Below are positions 12,481 to 22,969 of a stretch of 64,000 bases of DNA, one piece after another. The stretch is from contig NC_082596.1 in the NCBI RefSeq assembly GCF_030936135.1, positions 100,401,383-100,465,382 on the forward strand, read 5' to 3'. How positions within the stretch are numbered: the stretch's first letter is position 1; each line of letters opens with the position of its first letter. The notes beneath the pieces were generated by a model, which did not search any database, had not been told where the DNA came from, and saw only the letters and a program-made list of their open reading frames with translations. The DNA comes from Gavia stellata. Lineage: Eukaryota > Chordata > Aves > Gaviiformes > Gaviidae. The position numbers were made by a program, and so were the translations under genes.

Positions 12481-14329
12481 CTAAAAGAGAAAGCGGGTTC
12501 CATTGCACGGCAAAAGTGACAGAGGTTGTTTAGCCTCTCTTCCAAAAAAATACATGATGACTACATATGTTGATTTTCATGCTCCAAGCCACAGCTATTT
12601 CCATATTTTTGTGACTTGATGACTACTTCCTACAAACTGACAGCTCAGGGGCTCCACAAGTATTGTCTTTTTATAGCCATCACCTCTTTAAGTCCTCCTT
12701 AATTTTTTTTAAAATATGTTTTGAGAATAAGCTTGACGGGGCAGTGAGAGTAAACGGGGGGAAAAAAAACCAGGCATAAATGCAGTAAATAAAGCATATT
12801 CTTTAAAAAAACCCAAACAGTATTCAAACAAAGAGGAGAAACGGTTTCAGGACAGTAGTCCTAGAAACCGATGCACTTATCTGTCACAGGATTTGCCCTT
12901 GTTGCAGTCCTGCAATTCCAAACCTGACATTATTCATGATGTAAAAACTCTTTCCTAGAAATGCTGTAGTAATAAATCCCCTTAACTACAGGATTTCCTG
13001 CTTAGCAAATAAAAAGATAGCTGGCACATAGGGCTTAGAGGGGAAAATAACTCCTCTGAGAGAGAGACTAGGAAAGGATGGCAGCTAGACTGGAAGGGGA
13101 TAAAATTAACATTTGAACAATTCTATGCCTAATTGTTAGTGATCATCAAGCCAGCTGGAATATCCTCCAGATATTATTAATATATGAGCACTAATGTAAT
13201 TTACTGGTGATTGTCAAGTGCTTACGTGCCTTGTATCCACGTGGAAAAATACAAATACTAATCTATAGGTTGCAAGAGATGGTTACTTTGGGAGGAAAAA
13301 AAAAATGTGTGAAAGGGAACAGTATTTTTTAATAATTATTTTTATCTCTGCTAATTATTGCCTATTTTTACAGACTGTGTAACAGTGAAGGAGTGAAACT
13401 ATTTTAGATTGTATATTTATGCTGACTTTAATAATAACTTTAGTTGAAGTATTGAATGCTTCCCAATGTAAGATTAATTTTATTATTAAAGATTTGAAGT
13501 GTATTTGGGCTGATTTTGGGGGGAGATTGTTTCAACAAACCAAATCACTCATTTTCAAGGCTGTGTTTAGAAGATTAAATGTATTGTCAAAAAAAATATA
13601 GTGATTTCAGTGAGCAGTTTCTGAGCTTTGATGGTGAGACACAGAATTTAATAATAGCATCTTTTTTGTGTCTTGTAATAGCTTCACACAGTAAAAGAAG
13701 AAAAAAGTCGTGGTTTTTTTTTTTTTCCCCCCTCAGCCAGGCAATTGCTCCTATTTATAAAAGCTATGCAGAGTAGAACATGGGCAGAACTAATTTCTAA
13801 CAAAGAAATATATACTAGTCCTGTTTTCCACTAATAAAATAGTAATTGTTGCAGCTAAACTGGCTCCTTTCAGGTATTCCAGGTCAGGACACTGTAGGTT
13901 GCAGCAGACCAATTTGTGGTCCGGTTCTTCCTTCATTGGCCGTACAAAGAGGCCGAGCAGTGCGGTAGGTATTGAAGTAAAAAGGATGTGCAAGAAAACA
14001 AACTATAGTTGCAGTGACCTGAACAAGGATCAAGAGGTTCGAAAAGATATTGAGTATATGTAGCATGAAAAAAAAAAAAACCAAAACAAAACAGAGGAAA
14101 TATACTGTAATTTCTAAGGGGGGGAAGTATATTGAAAATATCCTGACACTCTCAAATGGTTTTAAAAGAAATGTGTAGGGATTTGAAGTCCTTTTTTTTT
14201 AAGTAGTTACGAAAGAGACCACTGCTCTTGATTTCTGTAGAGCACACGTCCGACCGTTTGCTATCCGTGTCTGCCACTCCCAGAAGCAAACTGATGTATC
14301 TGAGCGCTTGTCTCTTCTCCTAGAGCCCA
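12481..14329. other. Intergenic sequence upstream of the BLOC1S5 promoter
   Basis: AT-rich sequence with short homopolymer tracts (for example near 13715 and 14070). The open frames are short and unrelated to anything I know. No repeat or RNA gene was recognised. Confidence 0.5.
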
Positions 14330-14464
14330 AGCCAGCCCTGGGCTTTGGGTGGGTTCCGTTTGTCCCGCTTTCCCAGCACTGCGGGGCGCTGGGCCCGGAG
14401 GAAGCCCCGCGCTGGGTTCTGCCCTGCAGACGTCCCCGGTGCGTGTGCCCGGGCCGGGCCCCCA

Positions 14465-14488
14465 GGCGGCGGCGGCGGCGGCGGCGGC
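14465..14488 (+). repeat. (GGC)8 trinucleotide repeat in CpG island
   Basis: Eight perfect GGC units lie about 245 bases before the BLOC1S5 start codon, in the promoter or distal 5' UTR. Repeats of this class are often length-polymorphic. Confidence 0.9.
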
Positions 14489-14649
14489 AGCCTCCTTCCG
14501 TGCGAAATCCCTTCTCCTCGGCCCAGCCGAGGGGCGACCAGCGGGCGCCGCCGGGGGAGGCCGGTGCCCGCACCGGCCCGGGGGCGGCAGCGGGCCGGGG
14601 CAGGCCCGCCCGCCGCCGTTACCGCGGCAACGGCCGCCGGCGCGCGGCG

Positions 14650-14736
14650 ATGACCTCACGGCGCGGCACCCGTGCGAGGCGGAAGTGCAGCGGGCGGGGA
14701 AGCGGCGGGCTGCCCCGCCGGAGCGGGGCGCCATGA
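14650..14736 (+). CDS. Upstream ORF overlapping the BLOC1S5 start (28 codons)
   Basis: An ATG at 14650 opens a 28-codon arginine-rich frame whose TGA stop (14734-14736) overlaps the BLOC1S5 start codon as ATGA. If transcripts begin upstream of 14650, ribosomes translating this frame would stop exactly at the main start, an arrangement compatible with translational control by reinitiation. If transcription starts downstream of 14650, which the SP1 and ETS sites leave possible, this frame is never transcribed. No evidence of translation can be drawn from sequence alone. Confidence 0.3.
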   Translation: MTSRRGTRARRKCSGRGSGGLPRRSGAP

Positions 14737-14844
14737 GCGGGGGTGGCCCCGCGTCCCCCGGCCGCAGCGGGGCGGCCCCGCCGCCCGGCGACAGGAAGCG
14801 GGAGGCGCTGGCGGCCGGGTCCCCGATTCAGCCCATCATAAAGG
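14733..14844 (+). CDS. BLOC1S5: BLOC1S5 coding exon 1
   Basis: Encodes residues 1-37 plus the first base of codon 38: MSGGG, then a Gly/Pro/Ala-rich disordered stretch, a basic patch (DRKRE) and IQPIIK. The start is chosen because human BLOC1S5 also begins MSGGG (from memory) and has a similar Ile-Ile-Lys exon end. The -3 base is G, an acceptable Kozak context. The reading frame stays open upstream to an ATG at 14349, so a longer N-terminus cannot be excluded from sequence alone, though homology argues against it. The donor is GTGAGG at 14845. Confidence 0.94.
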
Positions 14845-16098
14845 GTGAGGAGCGGGACCGGCCCAGCTCGGTACTGCGTCCCGGTGGTGGCCGAGCCCGC
14901 TGCGTACAGCGGGGCGGCGGGGACGCCGGCGCCTGGGCCGTTGAGGGGCCGCGGACCCTCAGGGGGGCGGCGCGCGGCCCTGCCGGGGCGGCGGGGCCTG
15001 GGGGGAAGCGGCGCGCCTCTGCCGAGACGTGCGTTAAGCGTCTCCTCGGCCGCTTCCCCGCCCGCTGCGGTTCCATGAGACGTGCCGGGGTTTGGAGTCG
15101 GGCACCTGGGGGGCTTAGCTGGCTCTCCTCGCTTGGAGGCTGAGGCTCGGGCAGCTGCGTGGCTTTATTTTGGGACGCTGAATCTGCCGCTGGCATTAAG
15201 CTTGCTGGGAAGCTCCTACTTTTGTAAGACACCCGCGTTTTGTCCTAGTCAGTCCGTACACAGAAGCGTTTGAACTTGGAACTGGTTTAGCCTATGCTTG
15301 TGTTTCCTGCAATCATGTCATTCCCCAAATTTGAAATAATCACTCTGCACTTTTTGGTTTTTTAATGGGGTGGGATTCAGGTCGTTGAAGAAATGGAGGG
15401 AGAGCCGCAAGGCAGCTCCGGCAGGAGAAAAAGTAGGACTCTTCCTTTGGATGGCAGTGCCAGTTCAGTATCAGTTTAAAGTGCTCGGTGGAACCGCGCT
15501 GTGTATTTCTTGAAATAGTCTTCACTTGCTATGCTCTCAGAGGGCTTTTAAATTTAATGGGCAGGACAGCCAAGCTTATTTCTCATACACATTTATGTTG
15601 TAAATACTCTTCTTCAAGAGTAAGTTTCAAGTCTTTGGCCCTGCAATACAAGAAAATGCTAACAGTTTTCCTTTGTAGTGAGATCTGCTCTTGGGTCTCC
15701 CTGCAGAAAACTTCCACATCTTAAGCTGTGAATCTCTGTTGAGCTGCAGCCTTTAGTTCTGCCCTGCATCAGATTTTTACCACCGTTAACAGTCAGATAT
15801 GGACGCTGTACTGAGGAGGGTTGAAACAGAGGGTGCTGAGAGGCAGACAAGAACATTCACCTTCACAGAAAGGTGTCTGTGGCACCTGGAATATTGATTC
15901 ATTGCATTTTATCTAAGTTGGTGGTTTGCTGAATAGATAGGACAGCCTACAAATGTTTTTCTGGTGCTCTTGATTTTGTATGTATTTGGTGAGCAGTCAT
16001 GCCTCTTGCATTGACGTATGGTGTGATACCTTGTGTTGTGTAGTCTAGTATGAAGTGTGAGAGAAAAACTAAAAGTCTGACTTTCATCAATCTTCTAG
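14845..16098 (+). other. BLOC1S5: BLOC1S5 intron 1
   Basis: A GT-AG intron of about 1.25 kb. The first 240 bases belong to the CpG island and the rest drifts to ordinary composition. No repeat or RNA gene was recognised. Confidence 0.9.
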
Positions 16099-16181
16099 AT
16101 GTTGGGGAAATCTATTCAAGACTACTGGATCACAGACCAGTAATTCAGGGAGAAATACGTTACTTTGTTAAAGAATTTGAA
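16099..16181 (+). CDS. BLOC1S5: BLOC1S5 coding exon 2
   Basis: Residues 38-65 (an Asp codon split with exon 1). It encodes DVGEIYSRLLDHRPVIQGE followed by IRYFVKEFE, nearly identical to the human segment I recall. This is the start of the conserved part of the protein. The acceptor TTCTAG (16093-16098) and donor GTAAGT (16182) are strong. Confidence 0.97.
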
Positions 16182-18415
16182 GTAAGTATTTGTATATTAT
16201 TTGGTACTGTAACCTTCAGAGTCTGAGACTTTAAACAGTTTTAACATCTTTTTAGAGACTATGATATGTATGCATGTAATTTTCTTGTAAAAGAAACACA
16301 GACTTGCCGTGTATTTCTTGTCCAAAATAACTAACAGACCTATAGTATATGTATCTTTAGTAAACAGTGCAGTAATTAAGGTCTTTTTATTTAAAATGTT
16401 TTGAAAGAAGCATAAATATTTTTCCTGCAAAAGACTGCTAGGGATATTGATGTGGGAGAATGATGTAGTCCTAACATCCTAGAGAAGTCTTGTTGTTTCA
16501 AGGAAAATACTGTTGGCCGGTATAGGTTTACATCTGATTAAGAAACTGCTTTGTGCCTCAGCTGGATTCAGCTAGCACAGTTGTAATTTAATTTTTCCTT
16601 ACTTTTTCGTTCCATGAAAGAAAGTAATATTTCTGGAAGAGAAGAGCAACATTTCATGCAAAGTACAAAAAATCATAAAAAATTGAATGACTGTTACCTG
16701 ATTGTCTGCAAATAAGGCTAAAGTACTAAAGGTCCGAAAGTATTTATATGCAGCTTTTCTTAGAAAGTGTAACAGTTTCCACAAGATGGCAGCAGAAGTT
16801 TAGAAAAGTAGAATCTTGTGTCAACAAAAGGCTATTTCTGGGTAGATTTTAATTCTTAAAGAATGTGGGATTTTAAAATCTCAAAATGAGTCCTGAAAAT
16901 ACAGTTATACCTCAAACTTGTAGTGTGCAGAGCTGGTTTTAAAAAAATGGCATTAAAATGTCTTCCCCGCCACTGTAGCTAATATTTCAACCGGGTCTAT
17001 TTTGTCTCTATACTGGTTTAGAAAAATAAGTTTGTGAACTAAACTCTCACGAGATGTGTATCGTATGGGCTTGAGAGTCATAAGGAATGATTTCTTTTCT
17101 TTGCCTTCCCTAAATAAGTTAAAGGTTACAGTAAATAGTTTTACGTGGCTTTTCATAGGAAGGAAAGTTTTAAACTCAATTACAAAATTGTGACTCATAT
17201 CTTTATAATTCGTATATTTCTATCATTGCACTCAAAGCCTTGTTCTGTTTCTTAGACAAATTTTGTATATTCTTAGATCTTTTCTTGAAATTTAGTTGCT
17301 GGTTTATACTTTTATGGGGCAAATAGCAAAGCAGAGGATTATTTACGTTTTTGCAACTCAGAATTTCTTCCAAAGACTACACTTGTTTCTACCTTTGAGA
17401 TATCAGATACGTTTTGGTTGTATTAGGATATAAGCTGCTTCTTTCAATGATTAGCATCTAGTGTGTAAAGAAAGTAGATTTGCATTCAGGAAGTCTGGAA
17501 CCTGTTTAATTAAGGGACTTTACTTGTCTGTGCCTCTGTTTCTGAAGTTTTAAAATGGGTAAGGTGATCCAATTGCCCACTTCCTGTGATTTAGTGTTTT
17601 TTGATTATCTAAAATTGCTTTATGATTAGCAACTTTCAGTACAGGAATGCTTGTGTGCAACTCATAACTCTGAAGAGGGGAAAAAGGGGGACGGGGGCAG
17701 GCGGCAGCCTGGAGCACATTTCAGAATCCTTTTCACTGTCTAAAAGAAAGTGCAGGTGAAATTCAGAGTGGCAGTAGTGCTGTGGCTTTGGAAAGAGAGC
17801 TTTTTTTTTTTAATGTAAACAATAAAGCAAGAGATGGTTGTTCTTGTAGTTAATCATGATCAGCATTGAGCCAGAAGAAGCGCTGCCTCTTTAGTCAGCT
17901 GTGTTATGTTATTTTTTAGGCTTGACTTCATTGCTTTGCTTCAGTAAAAACAGTTTTACTTGCATTGTTTTAACCTCATACTGTGCTAAATCTGGAAGGT
18001 CAGACATCAGGCAAGCAAAATCACTGCTATGTTATTTTTCTGTAACAGTTGAGTTATAAAAATGCAATGCTTTCAAGGTCTGTTTCTCTCTGTTGTTTTT
18101 GATATGCTGTAAATTATCTATACAAACCAACACATTTTTCCACACAATGTTTTCATTAGTAAATACTAACTTATATCACAAGGGCCAGAAGTGTCATTCA
18201 AAGTATTCCTGTATCCTAGTGTGAAGAATGAAGCATTACTCTTTGTTTTCACAAAACTAATTTTATCAATTGTGCTAAATAAGTAGAGTAACACTGTAAT
18301 AGACAATGGTATAATCTTTGAGATAAAGGTATTAGTTTATCAACTGGGAAATCATCTTATTTTGGAAAGCAGAATTCCTTGTTGGCCACTCATTTTCTTT
18401 TAATTCTTCTGGCAG
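16182..18415 (+). other. BLOC1S5: BLOC1S5 intron 2
   Basis: An AT-rich GT-AG intron of 2.2 kb with no recognisable repeat or gene. The short open frames on either strand have no family features. Confidence 0.9.
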
Positions 18416-18545
18416 GAAAAACGTGGTCTCCGAGAACTACGAGTACTTGAAAATCTAAAGAACACAATCTTTGAAACAAATGAACATGTTCTTCCTAAGT
18501 GTGAGCAGGCAATGCGTGACAATTTGAATGAAGCATTCGAGAGAT
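18416..18545 (+). CDS. BLOC1S5: BLOC1S5 coding exon 3
   Basis: Residues 66-108 plus one base. It starts EKRGLRELRVLENLKN and runs through an ETNEHVLPKC segment to DNLNEAFER. The heptad-like spacing of Leu, Val and Ile fits the helical coiled-coil expected for BLOC-1 subunits. Acceptor GGCAG (18411-18415), donor GTAAGC (18546). An open frame continues into the intron to 18697 but has no homology past the donor. Confidence 0.97.
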
Positions 18546-21500
18546 GTAAGCACGTTCCTTCTTATTTCCCTTGTTGCATCATTTTGAGGAGTAATTTAAA
18601 TAGTTTGGATTCAAAATACGATTTGTGGAAAAACTGCCATCCTTGGATAAATTTTCTACCATTTATGTGCTTTGTTCTTGTTTCTGTGAGATTTTAAAAG
18701 GGAAACAACAGGGACATTTTTTGATATTTATTGTCTAGCCAACACAGCTCTTGCTAAGGTTACATTAAAGTTTTTTGTTGATTTAAGTGGCAACTATGTC
18801 AGCTCAATCTTTTGCTACTCACTTAGAAATAGGCTAGTGCTCCATGTTGGCTAAAGCCATGGACAGAATTTCAGTTTTCTGGTTTGTTGCAAGCATGCTG
18901 TGGTGTGACCTTCAAGTTCCTTAATTTTCCCACGGGCGACCATAATACTGTCCCCCCATGATTTAAAACGAAGCTTGCTGCTGTATAGCTATGAAATGTG
19001 CTATTATTATTATCTTCGGTCACAAATAGGGGTAGCAGTAATAATTGTTGTATGCTAATCCTAGTTTCATCATTATAACCATCTAATATATTTTTTTATT
19101 GCTAAGATTTTAAAAGAAACTTTAAAATTTGTTGTACTAATTTTTCAGTATCATTTATTTTTTCTTACTCGTTCAGCAGGATAGCTTCTCAAAAAGATGT
19201 TTCAAGGGAATGTGGTTATATAGCTTTAGCTGCCAGATTCATGCAGTTGAAACATACCGGTGTGGGTTTTGTTATATTTTATGTGTAGCATGTTGTATAA
19301 GCATTTAATTTCATGTATTTAATTTCTGCATATGTCAGACGCCATATAAATAATAACAAATGGTAGATAATGCTATACGCACAAAAGGATTGCAGGATAT
19401 TTGAAACTTAAAATGCAGTCATGCAAATAAGGCATATGTTCTAATACCTTCTAAATGGAGTGAACCTTTGATATTACTCCCTGACTTTCTAATGGTCAGC
19501 TGCGCAATACATCATTAGTAACAGAATCACAGAACAGTCGAGGTGGGAAGGGACCTCTGGAGGGCATTTTGTCCAACCTCCCTGCTCAAGCAGGAGCAGC
19601 TAGAGCCAGTTGCCCAGGGCTGTGTACAGTTGCGTTTTGAATACCTCTACAGATGGAGACTCCACAACCTCTCTGGGCAACCTGTGCCAGTGTTTGACCA
19701 CCCTCACAGGAAAAAAGTTTTCTTGTGCTCAGATGGAATCTCATGTGTTTCAGTTTGTGACCTCTTGTCCTGTCAGTGAGCACTATAGAGGAGAGTCTGG
19801 CTCCCTCGTCTTCATTCCCTTCAATCAGATATTTACTCACCTTGATGAGATCCCCCCCAGGCCTTCTTTTCTCCAGGCTGAACAGTCCCAGCTCTCTCAG
19901 CTCCTCCTCATCTGAAAGATGCTCCAGTCCCTTAATCATCTTTGTGGCCACGTCCTGGACTTGCCAGTCCATCTCTTTTTTTTACTGGGAGCCCAGAAGT
20001 GGACACACTACCTCACATGTGGCCTGACCAGCGCTGAGCAGAGGGGAGGGATGACCTCCCTTGACCTGTTGGCAATGCTATTCCTAATGCAGCCCAGGAT
20101 GCTGTTGGCCTTTGGTTTTTGCTGCAAGGCTGTGTTGTTGGTCCTCAGTGTGTATTGCTGCCTAGGATTATTCCTCTCCAGATGCTGGACTCGTCATTTC
20201 CCCATGTTGAACTTCATGAGATTCCTCTCAGCCCAATTCTGCAGTTGCTCAAGGTCCCTCTGAATGGCAGCACAACTGTATCATCTGTCAGCCGCTCCTC
20301 CGAGGTTTGTGTCGTCTGCAAACTTTCTGAGGGCGCACTCTGCTCCAGCATCTGGGTCACTGATGAATATGTTAAATAGTATCAGCCACAGTGCTGACCC
20401 CTGGGGTAAACCACTAGTGACTTGCCTCCAACTTGACTTTGTGATGCTGATCACAGACTCTAGACTTGGCTGTTCAGCCAGTTTTCAATCCACTTCACTG
20501 TCCGCTTACCTAACCCATACTTTGTTAGCTTGTCTATGAGGATCTTACAGGAGACAGTGTGAAAAGCCTTACTGAAGCTGAGGTAAACAACATTGCCCAC
20601 TTTCCCTTCATCTGCCAGGCTTGTCGCTGCATTGTAGAAGACTGTCAGGTCAGTTAAGGGTGATTTCCTGTTTGTAAATTCCTGCTGCCTACTCCCAATC
20701 ACCTGTTCTCCTTCATATGTTTGGCAATGCTTCCAGGAGGATTTTTTCCATCACCTTTCCCGGGATTGAGGTGGGCTGACTGGTCAGTAGTTCTCCAGAT
20801 CTTCCTTCTTGCCCTTCTTGAAGATAGGAGTCCAGTCTTCAGGAAGCTTTCCCAGTCGCAGTGACCTTTCAAAGAGGGAGAGTGGCCTCGCAGTGACATC
20901 AGCCAGCTCCCTCAGCACTCGTGGACACAACCTGTCAGGCCCCCGGACTTAACGTATTTCCAGTTTGTTTAAGTGCTCCCTAACCTGGTCCTCCTCCACC
21001 GAGGGTAAGTCGTCTTTGCTCCAGACGTTCCCTCTGGTCTCAGGGGCCTGGGATTCCTTGAAGGCTGATCTTTATGGTAAAGACTAAGGCAAAGAAGGCA
21101 TTGAGTACCTTAGCCTTTCCCATGTTCTTTGTCACCAGCTCCCCTGCCACATTCTGCAGAGGGCCTGCATTTTCCCTAGTTTTCCTTTTGCTGTTTACAT
21201 ACTTGTAGAATCCTTTCTTATGCCCTTCGCATCCTTCGCCAGATTCCACTCCAGATCAGCCTTGACTTTTCTAACCCTGTCTCTGCATGATCGGACAGCA
21301 ACTCTATATTCCTCCTGGGTTACCTGCCCCTGCTTCCACCTCCTATACACTTCCTTTTTAAGTCTGACTTCAGTTAGGAGCTCCTTGCTCATCCATGCAG
21401 GCCTCCTGCCTCCTTTGCTTGATTTCCTACTTGCTGGGATGGACCTTTCTTGAGCTTGGAGGAGGTGATCCTTGGAAAGGGTGCTATGTCCCTTCTGTTA

Positions 21501-22887
21501 CAATCATCCCAGACCCTTGGTTTGCCTACCCTGTCCCCAGCTTCCTTCCTTTCTTTTTTTGAGGAATCACTCCCTCACCTATAATTTCTAGTTTAAAACT
21601 GTCCCTGCCAGGTTGGCCAGCCTGTTGGCAAAGGTACTTTACCCTGTTTTAGTCGGGTGGATCCCATCTCTTCCAAGCAGCTGTTGATGCTCAGAATGGG
21701 TCTCATGGTTGTAGAAACCAACACGCTGCTGCCAACACCAACTGTGCAACCAGCTGTTAACCCCAAAAATCCATCGAGTCCCTCTCACTAGGAAGGTTGA
21801 GGAGAAGATTACCTGGACCCCCATGCCTTTGACCACTGTCCCCAGATCCCTGTAGTCATTCCTGATATTTCTCAGGTCACCCCTGCAGTACCACTGGTGT
21901 CTATATGGAAGAGCAGCAGGGGTAATAGTCCGAGCCTCAGCAGCCTTTCTACAACATCCTGGATGTGAGCTCCTGGCAAGCGTCAGACTTCCCTAGGTGA
22001 CAAATCATATCGACAGGTGGGGGGCCTCTGTCCCCTGCCGCAGGGAGTCTGCTACAGCTGTCACTTGCCACTGTCTTGTAATGGTCCTGGGTGGCTCGGG
22101 CTCAGCTGCCAGATGCTCCAGTTCATGGTGCTCCCAGCTCCTCATCAGCTACGAGGGCAGTGAACCTCTTCTGTAACTGGAAGCCGTCAGGGTGGCAGGA
22201 GCCTGCCTCTTGGTGTGAGAAGTCACTAGCTTTAAGATGATGATAAATAAGCAAGGTATTTCTCAATAGTACGATGTGTTAGTGGGAAAAATTACTGCTT
22301 TGGGGAAATTAGTTCATTTAATTCTGCATTAATTAAGTGTTAAATGAAAAATACCTGCATAGGAATACAGTTCCTATTTCCATTGACAAGTTTTTCTAGG
22401 CTCAGTCTCATGAGAGAAGAGGTTCACTCCAGCATAAAGATGTTCTCCATGTAGATTGTTTATACTAAATCAGTTTTTACATTTGATGGGAAAAAAATAA
22501 GGAAAAACCCCAACAACCAAAGCATAGAGCTTGTTCACCCGTTTCTATTTATTGACTTGGGAGGTTTTTTGATGTCTTCTGAGGTGCTGAGTACTGCACT
22601 CTAGCTCGTCAGCAACACTAAGGAATATGGGCACAAGAGGACCTAGCTGTCTCTCTCCTTTTGTCTTCTAGAACACACAAGGGTTGAACGCAGTGATGTG
22701 CCTGCATACACTTATCAATGTAAAGCATTTTCTGCAAGTACTGACAAATCTTTTTTGTGCAGAGTTAAGTGACACAGTGGCATATAATCTCTGACTTGTA
22801 ACAGCCTCCTGTCTTTTAAATCCCTTTCAGAAGAGTTTCTCTTTGATTTAGAATAGCAAACTGATCTACTGCAATTTGTTATTTCAG
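18546..22887 (+). other. BLOC1S5: BLOC1S5 intron 3
   Basis: A 4.3-kb GT-AG intron. About 2.7 kb of it (19522-22225) is one CR1 LINE in antisense orientation. The remaining flanks are AT-rich and featureless. Confidence 0.9.
19522..22225 (-). mobile_element. CR1 LINE, antisense, endonuclease region deleted
   Basis: A long CR1 retrotransposon copy on the minus strand. Reading 5' to 3': the ORF1 C-terminal half (about 22225-21595), recognisable as the SGNH-esterase-like region of avian CR1 ORF1 with its DGIH motif near 21650 and a FANRLANL tail; about 0.1 kb of unclear sequence; then the linker before reverse transcriptase ([17 protein letters not shown], near 21440-21370), pre-RT (to 21040), reverse transcriptase (about 20950-20170), and the C-terminus and 3' UTR ending at 19522. 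Most of the apurinic-type endonuclease domain expected between ORF1 and the linker is absent. RT motif A reads YLSFSKAFH where CR1 normally has YLDFSKAFD, so both aspartates are lost. Motif C (FADD, 20311-20322) is intact. Many stops and frameshifts are present, so the copy is inactive. Confidence 0.93.
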
Positions 22888-22946
22888 TGCAAGCTGCCAA
22901 CGGTATGATCCATAGACTCCAAGAGAGGGAGCATGAAGAGAGGAAG
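22888..22946 (+). CDS. BLOC1S5: BLOC1S5 coding exon 4
   Basis: A 59-nt exon for residues 109-128, LQAANGMIHRLQEREHEERK, part of the coiled coil (human LQAAND followed by LQQREQERK, from memory). The first Leu codon is split with exon 3. Acceptor TTTCAG (22882-22887), donor GTAAAG (22947), weaker at +4 than the other donors. A GGAT tandem repeat begins five bases past the donor. Confidence 0.95.
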
Positions 22947-22951
22947 GTAAA

Positions 22952-22969
22952 GGATGGATGGATGGATAG
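22952..22969 (+). repeat. (GGAT)n short tandem repeat
   Basis: About four GGAT units begin five bases after the exon 4 donor site. Confidence 0.8.

Larger units (their letters stand above)
14330..15080 (+). promoter_or_regulatory. BLOC1S5: BLOC1S5 CpG-island promoter
   Basis: Base composition switches abruptly to very high G+C with dense CpG across about 750 bases, containing the BLOC1S5 start codon and the start of intron 1. No TATA box is seen. Candidate sites close to the start codon include an ETS-type GCGGAAGTG (14679-14687), an SP1-type GGGCGGGG (14692-14699) and a TGACCTCA (14651-14658). This is the usual form of a broad housekeeping promoter. The transcription start is not determined; the sites suggest it lies within roughly 14600-14730. 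Dense open frames on both strands here are a by-product of high G+C. Confidence 0.85.

Noticed and set aside
14261..14734. Long minus-strand open frames in the CpG island (possible divergent gene)
   Set aside because: Arg/Gly/Pro/Ala composition is what high G+C gives in any frame. They overlap the BLOC1S5 promoter and match nothing known.
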